Shown: one piece after another, positions 56,701 to 64,000 of the stretch
Numbering within the stretch: position 1 is the first letter of the stretch
Layout of the letters: every line of letters begins with the position of its first letter
Origin: Lactarius indigo
Taxonomy: Eukaryota > Basidiomycota > Agaricomycetes > Russulales > Russulaceae
Assembly: GCA_025766275.1 (NCBI GenBank)
Contig: JAFKAC010000102.1
Span: forward strand, 124,001 to 188,000
DNA length: 64,000 nt
Direction: 5' to 3'
The notes under the pieces: generated by a model
Database searches by the model: none
What the model was told of the DNA's origin: nothing
The model's input: only the letters and a program-made list of their open reading frames with translations
Translations under genes and position numbers: made by a program

Positions 56701-59523
56701 CTCGCTCCAAAATCCGAGTGAACCAAATCGTCGAATGCTATGCTCGAACCCGAACGAACGTACGTGACGATTTCGTTGGCATACATTCTTTTTTCCGACG
56801 CACGTTGCAGATTAACCTGTCGTGCTGTTCTATAGAGAAAGAATGTGTGGTTGACAGATAGGAGTAAGCCGGGTTGTATGTGTCCAAAGGCAAAAAGGGT
56901 ATGAGCAAGTGTTTCTTCTGAACTCAGGATGTCTACAGAGTGAGTAATCGGGTGTGGTATGGTCAAGGTTGTACGTTAGACCTTTGGTCGTTAGATAGAA
57001 CATGTCTCTTTCGATGGACGTAACGGCGGAACAAAGAACACAAAACGAAAACAAAGTCTGATACCGCATCGCATCTTGCACGGGCACAGCATACCGATAA
57101 CTTAATTTACCACTGTGGTGGGTCACAAGCGCGCGATAACATTAAATTTGGTTCATTCGAAAAGAATCGAGCGAGGCTATACTCAAAAACCAATGTGTAT
57201 ATATTGGCGAACTGCAAGCTCCCACTTGTACGGGTCGTCCTTAGCTATTTTGTTTATCCGTCTGGGTACCCCTGGCTTCCTCGGAAGGTCCCGCTGCAGA
57301 AAGACATGAACGGCCCCATTTACAGAAACGCCGTCGGTGAGCAATTTCACTGGAGCCAGAGAGAGCTTGATAGCGAGAGAGCAGACGACGGCCGAAAGGA
57401 GCGATCGTCGATACCGACAGGGGCTAATTCTGTCTATTCTTCCTCGTGCGCAGGGCGCCGCACTGTGGGATGTGTGGCGTGGTGGTAACAACGGGCTGAA
57501 GGGGAAGCTGTATGCAGCCCGCAAGCATATGTCTATATTTAGATAGAGTTGGGCAGCGGGGCAAGATAAGGTGTCCAGGGAACCTCATCACATGCTGCTG
57601 AGGCAGCTCCTAGGAATCCAAATTTCCTGCATTGTGTACAACTCCGACTTCCACTACAGGTTGGCGAACTGTGGCACCTGGCACATAAAGGTCCATTTAA
57701 GTCATCAGGTGGCGGAGAAGGGAAGCGCATCTGTCTATGATGATGACAGCCCCCTCCATCAGGCCCGGCAGCGCGATGGTCGGAACTGGGTTGTGATACC
57801 AAAGTTACCTTGGCGCCATCGAAATGGGTACCAGTAACCCTCCCAAAGGACCCGACGTAACGTTCCAGAGTGTTCGAGACCCTCAAGTTCGCACAATGCC
57901 GGGCAAAAGAGTAAAACGAGCTAGATGGGGATGGTGGTACTGGACGGGCTATGTACGTTCAGGACTGGCGGGATACGCCCACACGAATAAGGGCGAAGCT
58001 ATCTGAAGTATCGGCCAGAAGATAGGAACCAGGAGGTCGTCGTTTTCGCAATTAATGAGTCGTTTGCTGTTTCATGTACAGCTGTATCAGTACATAGAGG
58101 GATGGAGGGAGCAAAGTTGGGGGTGTGGGTATGCAAGGTGTGTCTGTTTGGCGCTTCTGACCGGTGCCGTCAATGATTGCCGGGGCCGAAAACAACGAAC
58201 GAACCTTATTAACCAAGGAGAGTCAATGGAACGTGATGTACGATAAGACTACACCAGATGGGATCACCGTCGGTCGTTGCGTTGCCTTCTGCCGTCGAGG
58301 GTGTGGAGGTACAAACGACGCAGGGAAGGATTGCGCAATCTCTTGCAATGCTCAGATAGAGTCTTGGCATCTTCTAGCCCGCCTCGAGCCAGGATTACCG
58401 ATTAAGTTCTTGAGGTAGATAGGCCAGTGGAGGCGGCGCCGCCAGTGCCTGTTAGGGTCGATTGCATCAACCAGTTGCATCACGTCGTGTGACGGGCCCC
58501 ATTCCCCGAACAGCGAACGGCTGTGCATTGAGTGGCCACCTATTGTCAATATCGAGTTCCGCCGCCGCGCATAGCGCGACGCGGCTATAGCATCACCACT
58601 TGAGTCGCCCGACGATCTAGGCCAACTGGCCATGCAGTCGGAACGACCACTGGGTCAAGTCACGAGGGGCAAGACGGCAAGAGCCGGGTTTGGTAAGCCC
58701 AAGGATCCGAAAGGTCAGCAGGGGCAGTGCCGTGATCGTCAAGGTGAACTGAACGGGTCATAAGGAAATTGGGGGGTCGGATGGAGCCAAGTCCATGCGG
58801 GGCTGGACTACGGGGGTTACGGGATGAGAAGTCGGGGTAAGAGGGCCCGGAGGTAGAGAGTCGCTGGGAGTGTCGAGCGTGTGATTTATGGGTGAGTAAA
58901 CCATGCCGGCATTGCTGCCAATTGACAAACCCACGACGGGGTGTTCTTATGTTTGATTCTACTCTCCATGCTTTCGTTCTTCATGCAGTTTCATGCAAGC
59001 TCCATGGTCCATTTTCTTAAATTGGAATGCAAACGGGGCCGAAACCTCCGATTGCAGCCGTCGCTTGGTTGTCAAAGATTTTTAAGGACGGCATAGCAAG
59101 ATCTGGGGTTCTCGTTCTGAACCTATGGAGCCAGATTGTCGGATGAGGAGCGATAAGGGTTGCGAGATCCAAGATCACGAGGCAGTGTGCCCGTTTCTCC
59201 TTCTCCTCTGAGCTCTCCCACTCTTAGCAGGTCTGGGAAAAACGATTAATTACGTCCCAGGGCAGGGGCAGGGAAGTTGATGGAGAGACGAAAAGTGAGG
59301 GTCAGAGAAGGGACACGTTAACGAAGAACGTGGGGTCAGCAGTTGCGATCGAAAGAATATTTTATCTGAATAAGAATGGAATATATATATGTGATAAGGG
59401 AGCGGTCGCAATCTCAGATGTAAGCTGGTGGCCAAGCGGCACTCACCTCCTTCTTAACACGAAGCCTTTTCTTTCCCACAACACCACTACAACCACGACT
59501 CCCTCTTCTCCCCCCGCATACCA
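53755..59523. other. 5.8-kb region without a recognised gene
   Basis: The longest ATG-started frame (55957-56487, plus, 176 codons) has no motif, no signal peptide and biased composition. Others on both strands are shorter. T- and A-rich runs occur near 55666-55676. The last ~70 bases are C-rich and form the 5' leader of the phosphatase gene. Confidence 0.45.
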
Positions 59524-62500
59524 ATGACCCCCGCGTCCATTCCCTGTACCTCTTCAGAAGATAACTTCACTCACGGTCTCGACTATCCCCCAGACTTTTT
59601 ATCTTCTCTCCCTGTACTTCTTCCCCGTCCTGCGCCGCATACACCCATCCGCGCACTTTCTGCGTCTCAGTTCGCATCCCTTCATCATGCTGCTACTGCC
59701 TCACACGCACCGGATCATGTCCTGTTCCCCTTCCTTCATGGCCTCGAGGGTGAAAACGAGCAACAGAAGGCCTTTTTCTCTGTCACTTCTGACACCACCG
59801 TAATCCCACCTCGTTTCCGTGGACTCATTTGGGTCGCTTGTGAAGACGACGATACCCCTTCTAGTGAAGATGGTGACGACTCGGACGCCGTTGCTAGCGA
59901 CGACTCTGATGATGAGCATGGTAGTGATGGAGAAGACGTTGGTCATTCCTTCGAGCTGGACATTGACATGGACATAGATACCGAACTCGACCTCGATCAG
60001 ACCCACAAGCAAGGGCCGCTAAGCTCCCCGCATTCTCCTTCACCCTCCAGCCCCTCACCTAAACCCACCGACCTCACCTGCGACACCTCAGACCTAGACA
60101 CTGCACCCCATATGCATCCTGTACAATGCCGTGCACCACGCATATATACCAATACGACAACAGCTCGCGACCGCAGTGCCTCGGTCTCTTCTAGCTCGTC
60201 TTCGTCTTCTCGATCCCTTCATGTTCCCTCGCCATCCACTCCAGCGACTTCTCTCGACTCGCCTACTCCATCATGTATGCCTCTTGGACCTCCCTCCCCC
60301 GAACCTCGACCTCGAACTGCTCCTCTCATTGTCTCTGGCTTCAAGCTCCGGGAGCTTTTACATTTCAACGCAGAAGGGAACGCGGAGTTCATCCCTCTAC
60401 GCGTCCCTGATGGCATTTCGCTGCGCAATTTTGATATCCAAGTGGTATGTGTTCCCCCCAAGTTATTTCGCCATGCCCTTGTTCCCATGTCATTCATTTC
60501 CGTTGTTTCCAATCCAATCCTTATCCTGCTCTTGATTTATCGTCGGGTTCTATATGGGCGCCTGCGTTACCCCGAACTGTCAGATGATCACTGCGGGGAA
60601 GTGCTTGTTGTTTCAGAGCCATCGTTGACATGCATTTGCATGATGGCAAACCCAATTTGGGCGGTCATTCATTCCGCGCGCCATTTCCCAATTGGGCACC
60701 AAGAATGCGCTCCACTTGACCCCTGACCTTGGGCGACGATCGGTTTAGTGTTTCCGGTGGAGCGGCTTACTCTTCCCTTTTCCCCTCAACCCAATTTCGT
60801 TTTCCAATTTCTAAATTTGTTCCTTGCCAACTCCTTTCCGCTTTTACTCACTTTCGTCGTAGCCAATCTATGCAACGCTTTCGGACATTGTCGTCTATTC
60901 CCGCCGAGGCGCAACACGGGCTGCCTTTGCCGTCGCAGAGAAGTTCAAACAAGCTATCGAAGCCCGCGCTGGTTCTCGAATTCCATATAACGTCTTCGTA
61001 CTCGATGCTACTCCCGCGGAGTTACGTGGCAGGCTCAAGCATCTCCTAGTCGGACCCAATACCATCAACTTCGCACAGCGCGAGAAAGATGAGATGCGAG
61101 AGCTAACACGAGCTAGTGAGATTCTCACTGTCCCGTCCCCTGGTCAAGAAGGGGACAAGTCGCAGGACATCCATTCCTGGATACCTGGCTTGGGCCAAGT
61201 TTTCCTCGGAAACGTCAACGATGTCCCGTTCTATACTGGCAACCCTTCTGACCCTCCTCTCCGAGGCATCGATCTACTTGACAGCACCGGAAACTCGCCG
61301 GCAGACGGGATGGGTTACGACATCTGTATCGAGTGTCGACTTCGGGCACCACGGCCTACCCTAGGCTTTCTCCTTAGTGCCCAGGAACACTTGATGGAAC
61401 TCGAGCGGCGATGGCAGGCGACTGGCGCGAAAGGGCCAAGGCCGCCGCCCAATGCCGCGGCCATCGTCTATCTCGCGTTCCCTTTGGTGCCTGCCGTCGA
61501 CGAGATGACTTTGTTCCTCGAATTTTTAGAAAAGTTGTTGAAGCCTAATTTACAGCGCAGGCTGGGCCGGCCTGCAAAGATCCTGATTTGGAGCTCGGAT
61601 GGATACACTGAAAGTAGCGTGCTTGCTCTCTCGTTGATCATGGCCTTGCGTGGAATGACGCTCCCCGAGGCTTATCTCGAGCTTCAGGTAAGTCTGCGAA
61701 AGCAAGTACGGCTTTATTAGGGATTGAGCATTTATGGATCAGGTCGCAAAACAACGCAGTTTCTTTGTTTACGAAGCCGACGTTCGATTGTTAAAATCCA
61801 TCGAGGGTAGACTGTCGCGTGATCGCCATGCAAAAGTGCCTTCCCCTCGTCGTTACCTCTCTGGACCCGCTCGGACCAAATCCCCCGATTCCGACATCAA
61901 CTCCAGTGCAATGTCCGCATCCTACGAAGAATCGGGCAGCGCCCCCATATCGTCAATGCGACGGCCTCGTGCAAGCACAAGTCCACATTTACCATCACTT
62001 GTTGATGACCATCAGGTCTGGTTTGATGATCCTCGTTTCGATGGGAGTTTTCCAAGTCGTGTCTTACCATTCCTATACCTCGGAAACTTGTGTGTACCAT
62101 TACCACATTCACGCGTCATGCCACTTACACGGTAACAGAAATCACGCGTCAAATGCTTATATGCTTCACGCCCTCGGCATCACGCACGTAGTCTCGGTTG
62201 GAGAGTGTGCACTCATTCCTCCTCCCAGCGAGTGCCCTACTGGAATGGCTGCGACGCAGGGTACGACAAAACAGTCGAGTGCTGTCGGAACGGGTTCGTC
62301 GTCTGAACGGCGGGGCAGCCTATACATCGAGGAACGCGAAGGCCGCATAAAGGTTCTCGATATCAAAGGGGTATGCGACGACGGCATCGACACACTCGAG
62401 CCCCAGCTGGCTCCGATCTGTCAGTGGATCGACCGGGCGCGCGAACAAGGCGGAAAAGTACTCGTGCATTGTCGGGTAGGCGTATCGCGCAGCGCGACCG

Positions 62501-62760
62501 TCACAATCGCATACGTCATGAAACACCTCGGAATCTCCCTCGTGGAGGCCTACCTCATCGTACGCTCGCGCCGTCTGAGCGTACTAATTCAGCCGAACAT
62601 GCGCCTAATGTATAATCTTTGTGGTTGGGAGGTGAAGCTCGCGGCCGAGCGTGCGGCGGGCGACACGGAACGCCTGCGAACCGAACTAGCTCGTGGCGTC
62701 AATTGGCCCTACCTTGCACGCGAGGTGCACCTCCTCAATGAGAAATACCTGCATATGTGA
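59524..62760 (+). CDS. PPS1: Dual-specificity protein phosphatase, Pps1-like
   Basis: Removes phosphate from Tyr/Ser/Thr; yeast Pps1 acts in cell-cycle control. Exons 59524-60444, 60863-61687, 61743-62089 and 62139-62760 keep frame (2715 bases, 904 residues). The N-terminal third is disordered with an acidic Asp/Glu run and poly-Ser. Then FKLRELLHFNAEGNAEFIPL...NFDIQV|PIYATLSDIVVYSRRGAT, a region typical of fungal Pps1. A degenerate phosphatase-like domain holds ILIWSSDGYTESSVLALS, in which the usual catalytic Cys is absent. The C-terminal domain is catalytic, with VLVHCRVGVSRSATVTIAY (HCxxGxxRS) near 62460-62515 and FLYLGNLNHASNAYML before it. Intron 1 is 418 bases, far longer than any other here. 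Confidence 0.9.
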
Positions 62761-63301
62761 GGAGTCCAGAAATCCACGCGGATAATCTCCTTTCCCCTCC
62801 CTCTTCTTCCCCTCCCGCCACCCATCCTCTACTTATGTTTCTGTGTCCGGTTCCTTTGTCTCGACCCCCGTCCCCGATATGTGTACCATGCGTTTAGTAT
62901 TCCAGTCGCTACCTATCTCCTCTTCCACACCCCTGCATTCGCATTGCCCAAAAATTCTCCCATCCCTACCCCTCGTCTCAATACTCTCACAGCCACTCAT
63001 GAGCATAATCACCCATCCCCTACTTTGGCCAGTCTCATACCGACCCCTCCCCTCTCCATGTATGACGATGATGACGACGACTACTCCCGTGTTGTACGTC
63101 TAGTGTATACTTTTTGTTACAGTATCAGCTGTACAGCATTTGTGATTACGCGTCGTAGTTCGATAAGTGGCTACTCGCACTGAAAATCTCGAATTTAATA
63201 AGCCAATTCTTCGAATTGGATAGTGTCAGTAGATGCGAGTTGCCGCCGTTCGCAACAGCGTCATTCATAGCCACTATCACACTCAGATCCGTGTCAAAAC
63301 G
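62761..63301. other. Intergenic region between PPS1 and the YggS-like gene
   Basis: Pyrimidine-rich at 62785-62830. Contains the 3' end of the phosphatase transcript and the promoter of the next gene. No gene recognised. Confidence 0.4.
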
Positions 63302-64000
63302 ATGAGCTCTACGACACCAGTGTCACTGAGCACGTCCCCAGAACGCACTGCGGAGCTGCACGCCTCTCTAGGCGACATCCGGGCTCGCATCGCCGCCACT
63401 ATATCTGCTAGGAACCTCCCCGGACTCACACCGAAACTCGTAGCAGTGTCCAAGTACAAGCCTGCGTCAGACATACGTGCATGTTACGACGCAGGGCAGC
63501 GCGACTTTGGCGAGAACTACGTTCAGGAGCTCATCGACAAAGCAGCTGCGCTGCCGCGCGACCTGCGGTGGCATTTTATCGGCACCGTGCAGTCGAACAA
63601 AGCCAAAGCACTGGCCGGTGAGCCTTTCCTATCTTTCCCTTTGGGGGAGGGACAGAACACTGATCGACTGGCAGGCATAGAGAACTTGTACGCCGTGCAG
63701 ACGCTCTCGAGCACGAAAGTCGCCGACGCGCTGAACAAACACCGCGCCGCTGCGCACGCCCCACTGCGCGTGCTCGTGCAGATCAATACATCCGGGGAGG
63801 CCGCGAAGGGCGGGGTATCGCCGGGGCCAGATGCGGACGAGGGGGATGGAGGCGGGATGGTACAGCTTGCGACGCACGTCGTCCGCGCGTGCCCGCGCTT
63901 GCACCTCGTCGGGCTGATGACGATAGGCGCGGCTGGCGCTGGCGATCGCGACTTTGCGGTGCTTAGGGAGGCGCGCGATCAGTTGGTGCGCGCGTTGCCG
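63302..64000 (+). CDS. YggS/PROSC-family PLP homeostasis protein, 3' end outside window
   Basis: Binds pyridoxal 5'-phosphate and buffers the free cofactor. Exon 1 is 63302-63617; a GT-AG intron (63618-63674) leads to exon 2, open to the window edge. Seen: LVAVSKYKP, whose Lys is the PLP-binding residue of the family; FGENYVQEL; LRWHFIGTVQSNKAK; AVQTLSSTKVADALN; LRVLVQINTSGEAAKGG; and LVGLMTIGA. These follow the order of bacterial YggS, yeast YBL036C and human PROSC. A Gly/Asp-rich insert near 63810-63855 (GPDADEGDGGG) is an extra loop compared with bacterial members. The last ~40 residues are missing only because the window ends. Confidence 0.95.
   Translation, partial: MSSTTPVSLSTSPERTAELHASLGDIRARIAATISARNLPGLTPKLVAVSKYKPASDIRACYDAGQRDFGENYVQELIDKAAALPRDLRWHFIGTVQSNKAKALAGEPFLSFPLGEGQNTDRLAGIENLYAVQTLSSTKVADALNKHRAAAHAPLRVLVQINTSGEAAKGGVSPGPDADEGDGGGMVQLATHVVRACPRLHLVGLMTIGAAGAGDRDFAVLREARDQLVRALP

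Overview
The window is fungal nuclear DNA, most probably from an Agaricomycete (Basidiomycota). The pointers are many short GT-AG introns (about 42-75 nt) inside almost every gene, a Plavaka-type DNA transposase, a DUF6532 gene, a Goodbye-domain/ankyrin NLR remnant, a basidiomycete-type sesquiterpene synthase, a LysM effector and two spliceosomal U6 RNA genes. Gene order mixes long repeat-rich, gene-poor stretches with a few conserved housekeeping genes, as expected of an accessory region.

Layout. (1) 1-3.75 kb, minus: a Ty3/gypsy retrotransposon with one uninterrupted gag-pol frame of at least 1063 codons that runs off the left edge. Its upstream LTR cuts into the ankyrin region of an NLR-like gene (3.75-5.09 kb), which has also lost its NACHT ATPase. 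(2) 6.4-8.6 kb and 24.4-26.6 kb, minus: two diverged copies of one cytochrome P450 gene. (3) 9.4-17.6 kb: a candidate complete Plavaka DNA transposon with an intact 1050-residue transposase (minus), a divergent DUF6532 gene (plus) and imperfect inverted ends. (4) 18.6-19.3 kb, minus: a secreted two-LysM protein. (5) 28.2-36.5 kb: an intact neutral trehalase gene, then a sesquiterpene synthase on the opposite strand, then a truncated, multiply broken second trehalase copy. (6) 37.9-53.5 kb, plus: four genes of the DUF2235 (Tle1-like alpha/beta hydrolase) family in one orientation; two are followed by a U6 snRNA gene. (7) 59.5-64 kb, plus: a Pps1-like dual-specificity phosphatase and the start of a YggS/PROSC-type PLP-homeostasis gene, which runs off the right edge.

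How it fits together. The terpene synthase with two P450s could belong to one terpenoid pathway, but they lie 6-24 kb apart with repeats between, so this is only a suggestion. Trehalase, Pps1 and YggS look like the conserved background. The retroelement, the Plavaka element, the P450 pair, the trehalase pair and the DUF2235/U6 array show repeated duplication and insertion. Splice junctions were placed by hand from reading-frame continuity and GT/AG sites; none has transcript support here.
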